A stretch of DNA of 56,634 nt from Bacteroidaceae bacterium (lineage in GTDB: Bacteria > Bacteroidota > Bacteroidia > Bacteroidales > Bacteroidaceae), in the NCBI GenBank assembly GCA_017428785.1, contig JAFRQD010000024.1, positions 1 to 56,634 of the forward strand, written 5' to 3'. The position numbers and the translations under genes are program-made. Below the pieces are notes generated by a model, which was not told the DNA's origin, made no database searches, and saw nothing but the letters and a program-made list of their open reading frames with translations. This document shows positions 16,896 through 24,608 of this stretch, piece by piece (the first letter of the stretch is position 1; each line of letters begins with the position of its first letter).

Positions 16896-17328
16896 ATTTT
16901 GTCCCGCTGTGGCCAAATCCGCCAGCCCCGCGTTCGGTTTCTGACAGCACCTCCACGGGTTCCCATTCCGCCTGTTCGTGACGGGCGATGACCATCTGTG
17001 CGATGCGCTCTCCGTCGGCAATGAGGAAGGGTTCGTCCGAGAGGTTGACAAGGATGACGCACACCTCGCCGCGATAGTCGGCATCGATGGTGCCGGGCGT
17101 GTTGAGCACTGTGATGCCATGCTTGATGGCCAGTCCGCTACGGGGCCTGACCTGCGCCTCGTAGCCCGGGGGCAGAGCCATAAACAGCCCTGTAGGCACA
17201 AGGCGGCGCTCCATCGGCCTCAGCTCGATGGGCGACTCGATATTTGCACGGAGGTCAACGCCGGCGGACAACGGCGTTGCGTACTTGGGCAGCTCATGAT
17301 GGCTGCGATTGATAATCTGGACTTTCAT
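16894..17328 (-). CDS. dut: dUTP diphosphatase (144 aa)
   Basis: Cleaves dUTP to dUMP and pyrophosphate, keeping uracil out of DNA and supplying dTMP synthesis. The conserved trimeric dUTPase motifs are all visible: [11 protein letters not shown] (motif 2), [14 protein letters not shown] (motif 3), [11 protein letters not shown] (motif 4) and the C-terminal [11 protein letters not shown] (motif 5, closes over the active site). Usual length. Lies 53 bp downstream of dgt, giving a nucleotide-pool pair. The stop codon abuts array B. Confidence 0.97.
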   Translation of the reverse strand: MKVQIINRSHHELPKYATPLSAGVDLRANIESPIELRPMERRLVPTGLFMALPPGYEAQVRPRSGLAIKHGITVLNTPGTIDADYRGEVCVILVNLSDEPFLIADGERIAQMVIARHEQAEWEPVEVLSETERGAGGFGHSGTK

Positions 17329-17381
17329 TGCAACTATTAAATAAGACTCTAAACTCTAAACTCTGAACTCTCAACTCCAAA

Positions 17382-18740
17382 CTACACATCCGGCAGGCTC
17401 ATGCCGTTTATCTTGCGATAGAGGTCGAGGGCAAAGACATCGGTCATGCCCGATATGTAGTCGAGCACAGCCATGATGCGCCCGTAGAGCGTGGGGGCGA
17501 GGATGTCGTACTGCGTGCTGACGCGGTTGATGAGCAATTGCGAGAAGGCACGCTCGGGATGCGTTGCCGCGTGCACCATCAGGTCGGTCAGCGTCATGAT
17601 GACTTTGTAGCCGGCAATCTCTATATCCACCACGTCCTTGCAATGATATATCTTCTTGAAGGCGACGCTTTCGCACTGCCTATACGCCTGTCGCGGCAGC
17701 TCGTCGATATGCTTGATGAGCGAGCCCTCGAAAGTGCCGCTCAGGATGCTCTGCTCGTTCTCTGTGAAGACACGCACACACTGCTGCTCCAGGCAGTTGA
17801 TGACGCAGGAGCGGAGATAGACTATCTGCTCGTTGATGTCGTCCAGGAGCTGCTCCATGCGCTCCTCGATGTGCCGCTGCTGCTCCTCGCTGAAATAGGC
17901 GAGGAAGAGTTGCTTTGTCTCCTCTGTCGTCAGAAGCTTGAGCTTGTGGGCGTCCTCGATGTCCATAATCTGATAGCAGATGTCGTCGGCAGCCTCCACC
18001 AGATAGACGAGCGGATGGCGGGCATAGCGGACAGAGCCGTCGGGGGCAGGGAGCTTCAGGATGCCGAGCTCCTGGGCGATGCGCTCATAGTCGTCCACCT
18101 CGCTCCGGAAGAAGCCGAACTTGCGCTTGTTGCCTGCGAGGTCGGAAGTGAAGGGGTACTTGACGATGCTTGCCAGCGTGCTGTATGTCATGACGAAGCC
18201 GCCCTTGCGACGCCCCTTGAAGTGGTGCGTGAGGAGGCGGAAGGCGTTGGCATTGCCCTCGAAGTGCGTGATGTCCTCCCACTCCTGGGGCGAGAGGCCG
18301 TCGCCCGTCTCGGGACAGATGTAGTCCTTCAGGAAGAGTCCGTCGCCCTCGCTGAAGTAAGTGCCGATAGCCTTCTCGCCGCTATGGCCGAAGGGCGGGT
18401 TGCCGAGGTCGTGGGCAAGGCAGGCAGCGCTGACGATGTTGCCCAGCTCGGTGAAGTGCGTGCTGTAGAGCTCGGGATGCTGCTTCAGGATGAGGCGGCT
18501 GATGTCGTTGCCGAGACTGCGCCCCACACTGCTCACCTCCAGACTGTGCGTGAGGCGGTTGTGCACGAAGATGCTGCCGGGCAGAGGAAAGACCTGCGTC
18601 TTGTTCTGCAGGCGGCGGAAGGGAGCCGAGAATATCAGGCGGTCATAGTCGCGCTGGAACTCAGTGCGGTCATCGTCCCGCCGCTGCATCTCCTCCTGCC
18701 CAAGGCGCTTCGTGGAGAGCAGCTGCTCCCATTTCATCAT
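17382..18740 (-). CDS. dgt: Deoxyguanosinetriphosphate triphosphohydrolase-like protein (HD domain, about 452 aa)
   Basis: Hydrolyses dGTP (or other dNTPs) to the deoxynucleoside and triphosphate. The HD-domain motifs NRLTHSLEVSSVGRS and ACLAHDLGNPPFGHSGEKAI supply the metal ligands, and the N-terminal FSAPFRRLQNKTQVFP is typical of the family. The start is taken at MMKWEQLL (18740); nine further residues upstream are encoded by a low-complexity TTTACCAT repeat and are probably not translated. First gene of the run continuing into dut. Confidence 0.93.
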   Translation of the reverse strand: MMKWEQLLSTKRLGQEEMQRRDDDRTEFQRDYDRLIFSAPFRRLQNKTQVFPLPGSIFVHNRLTHSLEVSSVGRSLGNDISRLILKQHPELYSTHFTELGNIVSAACLAHDLGNPPFGHSGEKAIGTYFSEGDGLFLKDYICPETGDGLSPQEWEDITHFEGNANAFRLLTHHFKGRRKGGFVMTYSTLASIVKYPFTSDLAGNKRKFGFFRSEVDDYERIAQELGILKLPAPDGSVRYARHPLVYLVEAADDICYQIMDIEDAHKLKLLTTEETKQLFLAYFSEEQQRHIEERMEQLLDDINEQIVYLRSCVINCLEQQCVRVFTENEQSILSGTFEGSLIKHIDELPRQAYRQCESVAFKKIYHCKDVVDIEIAGYKVIMTLTDLMVHAATHPERAFSQLLINRVSTQYDILAPTLYGRIMAVLDYISGMTDVFALDLYRKINGMSLPDV

Positions 18741-18767
18741 ATCATTTACCATTATATCATTTACCAT

Positions 18768-18819
18768 TTACCATTTTCCCCCTCCCCCTTGTGGGGGAGG
18801 TCGGGAGGGGGCTGGGGAG
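18768..18819. repeat. C/G-rich palindrome cluster between dgt and the GNAT gene
   Basis: CTCCCCCTTGTGGGGGAG followed by GGGAGGGGGCTGGGGAG, preceded by TTTACCATTTACCATTTTCC low-complexity sequence. The same family continues into the end of the upstream gene at 18849-18865. Confidence 0.85.
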
Positions 18820-19878
18820 TTAGAGGGCGTCTTTTACCGTATTTGTCTCCCCTCTCTTGGAGGGGTTGGGGGAGGCTATAGGTTTATAGAAGATGCGGTT
18901 GGCGCCGCTTGTTATCTTCACCAGCTCGGGATGTTCTGCCGCGAAGGTGTCGATGTGGCGCATGCGCTTCTCCTGCAGGATTTCATCTACGGCGATGAGG
19001 ATGCCCGTCTCCTCCACATCCCCGAACCCGTCGTTGATGGCGGTGCCGAAGAGCTTCATGGTGGGGCTCAGCCCCATGTAGGCATTGACGAGCGGCGGTA
19101 TGTTGTAGCCCAAGGCGCGCACCTCGTGGTTGAGGATGCGATAGTCTGCCTTGAAGTCTTCCTCGGTGAAGAGCTTCTTGAACTGCTCGGGGTCGTGCCA
19201 CAGCTTGAGGGGCTTCATGGGATAGATGAGGTTGTCGGGGTCGGGGAAGTGCTTGCCGAGGAAGTACAGTATCATGTCGCGGGCCATTCGGTCGTAGCTG
19301 GGATACATGGTGAACTTGCCGAAGAGGTATCTCACCGTAGGCTCTATGACCACGATTGCCCCGAGGCCGTCCCAGAGATTGTCGAGGGCGAAGATGCCTT
19401 TGCGGCCCCGCAGTGTGCTCTGATACTCGAGGGTGACGAAGCTGCGGCCCAGTTCGATGGTCCACGGCGCATAGTCCTTCATGAACTTCTCGGAGAAGCG
19501 GAACATGTGGCTGGTGGCGAGGATGGGCTGTCCGTCGGGCGCTATCTGCCAGTCCTTGCCGAGGATGTAGCGGTAGCCGCCTACGATTTCCTCGGTCTCG
19601 GGGTCCCAGACGAGGAGTTGCTTGTAGCAGTTCTCGCATGTGTCGAACTCGTCGAGGTCGAAGCTCTTGCCCGTTCCTCCTCCGGCTGCGCGGAAGGCTA
19701 TCTCGCGGAGGCGTCCTATCTCGCGGACCACATGCGGCGAGTCGTGCCAAGTGACTACATAGACTTCGTTGCTGCTCTTGTTGGTCATGCGCAACTTCTT
19801 GTCCGGGGTGAGTTCTGCCTTCAGCACATCAACGGGAATAGGCTCTGCTATTGGTTCCATTTTTTTGTGTTCTTCCAT
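18820..19878 (-). CDS. glsB: GNAT N-acyltransferase, probable glycine-lipid synthase subunit (GlsB/OlsB type, 352 aa)
   Basis: Acyltransf_5/hemolysin-type domain: EIGRLREIAFRAAGGGTGKSFDLDEFD, YKQLLVWDPETEEIVGGYRYILG, and ELGRSFVTLEYQ. In Bacteroides thetaiotaomicron such a protein (GlsB) puts a 3-hydroxyacyl group on glycine, and a PlsC-type partner (GlsA) adds the second acyl chain. Here the partner lies directly upstream with no gap, which supports the call. The start at 19878 (MEEHKK) is chosen; 19860 is an alternative. The C-terminal SPNPSKRGETN tail is encoded by a CCCCTCTCTTGGAGGGG palindrome and probably was not in the ancestral protein. Confidence 0.8.
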   Translation of the reverse strand: MEEHKKMEPIAEPIPVDVLKAELTPDKKLRMTNKSSNEVYVVTWHDSPHVVREIGRLREIAFRAAGGGTGKSFDLDEFDTCENCYKQLLVWDPETEEIVGGYRYILGKDWQIAPDGQPILATSHMFRFSEKFMKDYAPWTIELGRSFVTLEYQSTLRGRKGIFALDNLWDGLGAIVVIEPTVRYLFGKFTMYPSYDRMARDMILYFLGKHFPDPDNLIYPMKPLKLWHDPEQFKKLFTEEDFKADYRILNHEVRALGYNIPPLVNAYMGLSPTMKLFGTAINDGFGDVEETGILIAVDEILQEKRMRHIDTFAAEHPELVKITSGANRIFYKPIASPNPSKRGETNTVKDAL

Positions 19879-19896
19879 AATTCTCTTTACTCTCAA

Positions 19897-20700
19897 CTAT
19901 AAACTATAAACTTTGTCCTGCACCCATCTGCCCCATTCTGCAGGCTGTTTTGTCTTGTCGAATGTCTGCCAGGGGATGGGTTTGCCGATGCGCACCGTGA
20001 AGTGTTTTCCCTTACACCGGTACATCTCATCGGGCAGGAGGGCCATTGCGAAGTTGGGCAGATGCAGCCGCTTGCACCATCGGGCCACGTTGTAGAAGCG
20101 GTTGCTGTTCTTCCCGTCGAAATGGATGGGCACGATGTCGCGCTGATGCTGCACGCTCTTCACGATGAAGGCCTTGTTCCATGGGAGGTCGCGGATGGTG
20201 CCGTCGTCTTGCTTGCGACTGCAGAGTCCTGCGGGGAACATGATGACGTGGCAGTCGCTGGCAAAGGTTCCGTCCACCAGAGCAGGGAAGGAGCGGGCGT
20301 TCTTGCCAATCTTGTTGACGGGGACGCACAGGGGAGCGAGTCCCTGGAGGTTCATCAGCAGGTCGTTCACCAGGTATTTTATCTTGCCGCCATAGTGTTC
20401 GCCTATGATCCATCCGAGTGTGACGCCGTCGACTGCTCCGAGCGGATGGTTGCTCACGAAGGTGCAGAGCCTGCCGTCGTCGGGCAGGTTTTCCTTGCCT
20501 TCCACGCTGACATCGGCTCCCACATACTCCACGACGCCTTTGCAGAAGTCCACTCCTACCCTGCCCTGGCGCAGGTAGATGTTGATGAAGTCCTGGTGGA
20601 TGATTCGCGCAAGCAGCCTGGTGAGCCACTTCGGGATGAACCTGGCCTTCTTGCCTGCACGGTCGCGAATTATCTTGTCTATGTCTATTTCACCTCTCAT
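19897..20700 (-). CDS. glsA: PlsC-family O-acyltransferase, probable glycine-lipid partner (GlsA/OlsA type, 267 aa)
   Basis: 1-acylglycerol-phosphate-acyltransferase-like fold with the motif VSNHPLGAVDG (catalytic His and Asp), a VIMFPAGLCSRK substrate-binding motif, and a RDIVPIHFDGKNSNRFYN segment typical of the lysophospholipid acyltransferases near hemolysin-like GNATs. It would O-acylate the hydroxyl of the monoacyl-glycine made by the next gene. Cytoplasmic face of the inner membrane. Its stop is adjacent to the start region of the GNAT gene. Assignment rests on the pair and motifs, not on a search. Confidence 0.78.
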   Translation of the reverse strand: MRGEIDIDKIIRDRAGKKARFIPKWLTRLLARIIHQDFINIYLRQGRVGVDFCKGVVEYVGADVSVEGKENLPDDGRLCTFVSNHPLGAVDGVTLGWIIGEHYGGKIKYLVNDLLMNLQGLAPLCVPVNKIGKNARSFPALVDGTFASDCHVIMFPAGLCSRKQDDGTIRDLPWNKAFIVKSVQHQRDIVPIHFDGKNSNRFYNVARWCKRLHLPNFAMALLPDEMYRCKGKHFTVRIGKPIPWQTFDKTKQPAEWGRWVQDKVYSL

Positions 20701-20727
20701 TTACCATTTAATCATTTACCATTTACC

Positions 20728-20866
20728 ATTTTTTTCCTCCCCCTTGAGGGGGCCTGAGGGGGCCTTCTCATCTTTTTTCCTCCCCCTAGAGGGGGAGTCA
20801 GAGGGGGTCTGCCAGGGGGAGTCTGAGGGGGTCTGCTCAGGGGGAGTCTGAGGGGGTCTGCCTTCT
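20728..20866. repeat. C/G-rich palindrome cluster with a 26-bp tandem
   Basis: CTCCCCCTTGAGGGGG and CTCCCCCTAGAGGGGGAG palindromes are followed by units of the type AGGGGGAGTCTGAGGGGGTC repeated at least twice in tandem, just 3' of the small secreted-protein gene. Same family as the palindromes found in frame in several genes here. Confidence 0.9.
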
Positions 20867-21235
20867 TCAGTTTATCGTTATGGGACGGTTATTGATGAAG
20901 TATTGCCCTCGTGGCAGGCCGCCCAGCCAGTTCTTCCCTTTGTTGAGGCGGGCGGTCATGTAGAGCACGCCGCCGGCGTTGTAGATGGGCAGGAGCTGGT
21001 TGTGGTCGCTCTGTATCTGTACGACGCGCCCCGTGACGCTTATCTGCACGGGATAGGTCGATGTGTTCATCTTCCTTGAGACAGGCATTTCGGGCGGTAC
21101 GAAGGGTACGACCAGCGTGTCCGGAGCACGACGAGTACGCACCTTCCGTTTGCGGATGGCGCCCTCGGCCGGCCAGCACATTGCGGCTGCCAGCAGCAAA
21201 AGAGCTGTTCGCTGTATCGTTGTCCTTACTCGCAT
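20867..21235 (-). CDS. Small secreted protein, unknown (122 aa)
   Basis: Starts MRVRTTIQRTALLLLAAAMCWPAEGA, a signal peptide. The mature part is basic at first (RKRKVRTRRAP), then a short beta domain (YPVQISVTGRVVQIQSDHNQLLPIYNAGGVLYMT) ending GLPRGQYFINNRPITIN. The ending resembles the last strands of T9SS-type or DUF3244-like tails. An upstream extension (to 21316) would run through the promoter and is rejected. No function can be assigned. It has its own promoter at 21286. Confidence 0.6.
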   Translation of the reverse strand: MRVRTTIQRTALLLLAAAMCWPAEGAIRKRKVRTRRAPDTLVVPFVPPEMPVSRKMNTSTYPVQISVTGRVVQIQSDHNQLLPIYNAGGVLYMTARLNKGKNWLGGLPRGQYFINNRPITIN

Positions 21236-21285
21236 ATCACTGTCGCAAGCGGAAAGTAATGAAAGCCTTCTCCCCTTACAAGCCA

Positions 21286-21293
21286 CAAAATTA
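21286..21293 (-). promoter_or_regulatory. -7 element of the small secreted-protein gene
   Basis: Minus-strand TAATTTTG, about 50 bp upstream of the chosen start at 21235. Matches TAnnTTTG; the -33 region is AT-rich and not clear. Confidence 0.5.
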
Positions 21294-21393
21294 CACATTT
21301 CCGAGCAAAAAGCCAAATATTCAGTTGAGTTTTTCTTTCAACTATAGTAACTATAGAAACGATAGGTACTATAAACCCCCTTTCGGGGGCATA

Positions 21394-21483
21394 AAAAACG
21401 CCGCGTGCGGGGATTGCCAACGCCGCACGCGGAAATGGTCATCGCCGCACGCGGGGATTGCAATCGCCGCACGCGGCGTTTTT
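21394..21483 (-). repeat. Four-core palindromic array C
   Basis: Same element as array A in reverse orientation, with four cores and both outer halves (AAAACGCCGCGTGCGG and CCGCACGCGGCGTTTT) present. An extra GGGGGC / GCCCCC outer stem lies at 21385-21390 and 21486-21491. It lies at the 3' end of thiL. Confidence 0.9.
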
Positions 21484-21526
21484 AAGCCCCCTTTACGGGA
21501 CTTCCGAACCCCCTGTTCCGGCCTTG

Positions 21527-22588
21527 TCAGAGCCGCCAGCCCTGGGCCTTGAGGACGTGCTCTCCGCCGTCGCGCGTGATGAGGGAGCAGCCCTTCTCCT
21601 GCTCGGTGATATAGCCGATGACGTGGATGTCCTCGAGGGCCGAGACGGTGTCGTTCTGGGAGAGCGGCACAGTGAAGAGCAGCTCGTAGTCTTCGCCGCC
21701 GTTGAGGGCACAAGTGCTGACGTTCAGGTTCAGCTCTTCGGCCATTGCGGCGGTCTGGTAGTCGAGGGGCAACCGCTCCTCGTAGATGCGGCAACCCGTC
21801 TGGCTCTGCTTGCAGATGTGCATCACCTCGCTGCTCAGTCCGTCGCTGATGTCTATCATGCTCGTCGGGTGAATGCCGGCCTTTCGGAGAGCCTCGATGA
21901 TGTCTCCCCTTGCCTCCGGCTTGAGTTGCCGCTCGAGGATGTACTCCCTGCCGCTGAAGTCGGGCTGAGCCTCGCGCAGCGCCTCCATCTGCTCCTTGCT
22001 GCCGCTGCGGCGGGCCTCCTCAACCTGCTCGTTGTAGATGACCTTCTCCCTCTCCAGCAGCTGCAGGCCCATATAGGCGGCGCCAAGGTTTCCGCTGACG
22101 CAGATGAGGTCGGTGGGCTGGGCTCCCGAGCGCAGGACGAGGTCCTCGCTCCGTGCCTCGCCGATGGCCGTGATGCTGATGACGAGGCCGGTCAGGCTGG
22201 CTGTCGTGTCGCCGCCCACAATGTCGACGCCCCATTTCTCGCAGGCCAGACGCATACCGGCATAGAGGTCCTCGATGTTCTCCACCTTGAACTTGCTCGA
22301 GATGGCGAGGCTCACGGTCACTTGGCGCGGCCTGGCATTCATGGCGAAGACATCGCTGAGGTTCACCATCACCGCCTTGTAGCCCAAGTGCCGCAGGGGA
22401 ACGTATATGAGGTCGAAGTGGATGCCCTCCACAAGCAAGTCGGTCGTGACAACGGTCCGCAAGCCTTCCGCAGGCGCAATGATGGCGCAGTCGTCGCCTA
22501 TGCCCTTGATGGTGGACTCGTTCTTTGTGGTTATGTCTTTCGCGAGGCGGTCAATAAGACCAAACTCACCCAGTTCTGAGATTTCCAT
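21527..22588 (-). CDS. thiL: Thiamine-phosphate kinase (353 aa)
   Basis: Phosphorylates thiamine monophosphate to the diphosphate coenzyme. AIRS/PurM-type ATP-binding fold: the N-terminus IGDDCAII, VMVNLSDVFAMNARPRQVTVSLAI, the substrate and magnesium region VDIVGGDTTAS, and the C-terminal MIDISDGLSSEVMHICKQS and LNGGEDYELLF. Usual length. Final gene of the sppA-lpxK-PNP-thiL run, 33 bp after the PNP gene. No thiamine riboswitch was seen upstream. Confidence 0.95.
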   Translation of the reverse strand: MEISELGEFGLIDRLAKDITTKNESTIKGIGDDCAIIAPAEGLRTVVTTDLLVEGIHFDLIYVPLRHLGYKAVMVNLSDVFAMNARPRQVTVSLAISSKFKVENIEDLYAGMRLACEKWGVDIVGGDTTASLTGLVISITAIGEARSEDLVLRSGAQPTDLICVSGNLGAAYMGLQLLEREKVIYNEQVEEARRSGSKEQMEALREAQPDFSGREYILERQLKPEARGDIIEALRKAGIHPTSMIDISDGLSSEVMHICKQSQTGCRIYEERLPLDYQTAAMAEELNLNVSTCALNGGEDYELLFTVPLSQNDTVSALEDIHVIGYITEQEKGCSLITRDGGEHVLKAQGWRL

Positions 22589-22621
22589 TAGCAGTCTTCT
22601 CTAAACTCTAAACTATCAACT

Positions 22622-23431
22622 TTAAACTATCTTCACCATTTCCTCTATGATGGTAGCCATGTAGGGCTGGGCTGCCTCGGCAGCCTTGAGCACCTCTTCG
22701 TGCGTGATCTTCATCGGATTCTCCATGCCTCCGAGGTCGGTGATGATGCTCATGCCGAACACTTTTATACCGCAATGATGGGCGACAATCACTTCGGGAA
22801 CGGTGCTCATGCCTACGGCGTCGGCTCCCCAACGCGCAAACATGCGGTACTCCGCCGGCGTCTCATAGGTGGGGCCTTGTGTGGCGAGATACACGCCATG
22901 CTGCACCTTGATGCCATGCTCCTCGGCAATCTTGTCGGCCCGGGCTATGAGCTCCTTGCTGTAGGCCTCTCCCATGTCCGGGAAACGCGGGCCGGGAGGG
23001 ATGTTGGGGCCGTGCAGGGGATTCTCCGGCATGTAGTTGATGTGGTCGGTTATTATCATGAGGTCGCCGATGTGGAAGCCGGGATTGGTGCCTCCGGCAG
23101 CGTTGCTGACGAAGAGCGTCTCGATGCCCAGTTCGTACATGATGCGTATGGGGAACGTCACTTGCTGCATCGTCCAGCCCTCATAGTAATGGAAACGGCC
23201 CTCCATCGCCATGATATCCACGCCTCCAAGCCGTCCGAAGATGAGTTCTCCTGCGTGACCCTCGACTGTGGAGACAGGGAAGTTGGGGATTTCGCTGTAA
23301 GGGAAAGTCTTCAGTCGCTCGATGCGCTTTGCCAGTTCGCCCAGGCCGGAGCCAAGCACGATGGCAATTGTCGGTGCATTAGGCATCCGCTCGCGGAGCC
23401 ATTCAGCAGTTTCTTTTATTTTCTTGTACAT
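22622..23431 (-). CDS. punA: Purine nucleoside phosphorylase I (inosine/guanosine, 269 aa)
   Basis: Phosphorolysis of inosine and guanosine to base plus ribose-1-phosphate for purine salvage. Motifs: IVLGSGLGELAKRI (phosphate site), VSTVEGHAGELIFG, AMEGRFHYYEGW, SNAAGGTNPGFHIGD (base-binding region) and AVGMSTVPEVIVAHHCGIKVFGMSIITD. The start overlaps the end of lpxK by 29 bp, consistent with co-translation. Confidence 0.95.
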   Translation of the reverse strand: MYKKIKETAEWLRERMPNAPTIAIVLGSGLGELAKRIERLKTFPYSEIPNFPVSTVEGHAGELIFGRLGGVDIMAMEGRFHYYEGWTMQQVTFPIRIMYELGIETLFVSNAAGGTNPGFHIGDLMIITDHINYMPENPLHGPNIPPGPRFPDMGEAYSKELIARADKIAEEHGIKVQHGVYLATQGPTYETPAEYRMFARWGADAVGMSTVPEVIVAHHCGIKVFGMSIITDLGGMENPMKITHEEVLKAAEAAQPYMATIIEEMVKIV

Positions 23432-24491
23432 AGTCGTTTATCGTTTTGTCGAACTTGTCTTTTTCATCCCGCATGATGCTGATGCTGATGGGAAGCACGT
23501 AGGTGTGCTTCCTCACCTCCTCGCTGAGGCCTTGCAGGTGGAGAAGCCTGGCCGCGTCCTTCTCCGTAGTGATGATGATATGCGGCTTCGGCAGGTCTTG
23601 CAGCGCTTGATTGATGGCATCCGCATCACGCTTCGTATAGTAATGATGGTCGGGGAAAGTGAGAGGCACGATGTGTTGGACGAAACGCCTGACGTCCTGC
23701 TCCATCTGACGCGGGTTGCCGATTCCTGTGAGGAGGAGTACGTGGGCATTGTCCTTGCGCAGCGTCTCCGGCTCCAGCGTGCCGTCGCCCCATAGCTGAT
23801 GCATGGTCTCGTAAGTGAACGTGCTGAAGAAGAGATGCTGGTATGGCCTGATGTTGAGGGAAGAGAGGATGACGCGGAATCCCATCGCATTGATGTGCTG
23901 CGGGCACTTCGTCACAATGACCGTTGTGGCGCGACTGCTGGCAGAGGGCCGTTCACGCAGCCGTCCTGCCGGCAACAGCTTGTCGTCGGATATGATGCGG
24001 TGATAGTCGACGAGCAGGATGTTGTAGCCCGGCTTCACATACCGGTGCTGGTAGGCATCGTCGAGGAGTATGACCTCCACATCCTTCGTAGCCTCATCCT
24101 TCATGAGCCGCTCGATGCCATGCCTCCTGTCGGCATCCACGGCAACACACACCTCGGGGAACTTCTGCTTTATCTGCCAGGGCTCATCGCCGATTTCCTC
24201 CATGGTGGAAGCCGCCGTAGCAAGGAGATATCCCTTTGTCTTCCGCTTGTAACCCCTGCTGAGGACTGCCACGCGATAGCGGCCCGCAAGGAGGCGGATA
24301 AGGTACTCCACATGAGGCGTCTTGCCTGTGCCGCCCACGGTGATGTTGCCCACATTGATGATGGGTATGTCATACGACACAGAAGGCATCACGCCCATGT
24401 CGAAGAGGGCATTCCTGATGTCCACTCCTGCTCCATAGAGCCAGCTGAGCGGCGTCAGCCAACGGCGTATCTGTGTCATATCTCCTTCCAT
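23403..24491 (-). CDS. lpxK: Tetraacyldisaccharide 4'-kinase (lipid A synthesis, 362 aa)
   Basis: Adds the 4'-phosphate to the lipid A disaccharide precursor at the inner membrane. P-loop NVGNITVGGTGKTPHVEYL, LSRGYKRKTKGYLL and VILLDDAYQHRYVKPGYNILLVDYHR are diagnostic. Starts at 24491 or at MTQIRRW (24479). Overlaps punA; separated from sppA by a repeat-rich 117-bp gap. Confidence 0.95.
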   Translation of the reverse strand: MEGDMTQIRRWLTPLSWLYGAGVDIRNALFDMGVMPSVSYDIPIINVGNITVGGTGKTPHVEYLIRLLAGRYRVAVLSRGYKRKTKGYLLATAASTMEEIGDEPWQIKQKFPEVCVAVDADRRHGIERLMKDEATKDVEVILLDDAYQHRYVKPGYNILLVDYHRIISDDKLLPAGRLRERPSASSRATTVIVTKCPQHINAMGFRVILSSLNIRPYQHLFFSTFTYETMHQLWGDGTLEPETLRKDNAHVLLLTGIGNPRQMEQDVRRFVQHIVPLTFPDHHYYTKRDADAINQALQDLPKPHIIITTEKDAARLLHLQGLSEEVRKHTYVLPISISIMRDEKDKFDKTINDYVQENKRNC

Positions 24492-24608
24492 GAAAAGTTG
24501 AAAAGGTAAAGAGGTTTAAAGTTGAAAAGGTAAAAAGGTGAAAGGGGGGAAGGGGGAAGGGTGGAGCCTTGCTTTTTTCACCTTTTCCCCTCTTCGCCTT
24601 TTTCACTT
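24492..24608. repeat. Purine-rich low-complexity repeat between sppA and lpxK
   Basis: Repeated AAAAGGT(A/G)AA and TTGAAAAGG units, then the complement (TTTTTCACCTTTTCCCC), so the spacer can fold back on itself. The same simple motif fills other intergenic gaps here. Confidence 0.75.

Noticed and set aside
15121-16944. Long open frames antisense to real genes (also 17538-18881 +, 29017-30663 -, 51590-53998 -)
   Set aside because: They mirror genes with clear protein motifs on the other strand, have unnatural composition and no family motifs; they arise from GC-biased codon use.
16853-17062. Short frames running through the palindromic arrays (NAARGDCQRRTR-type peptides)
   Set aside because: The same peptide appears at every array in different frames because the repeat itself is open; no start signals or conservation independent of the repeat.
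22589-22621. Thiamine riboswitch at thiL
   Set aside because: thiL lies 33 bp behind the PNP gene within an operon; there is no room for the structure and no CTGAGA-type core.
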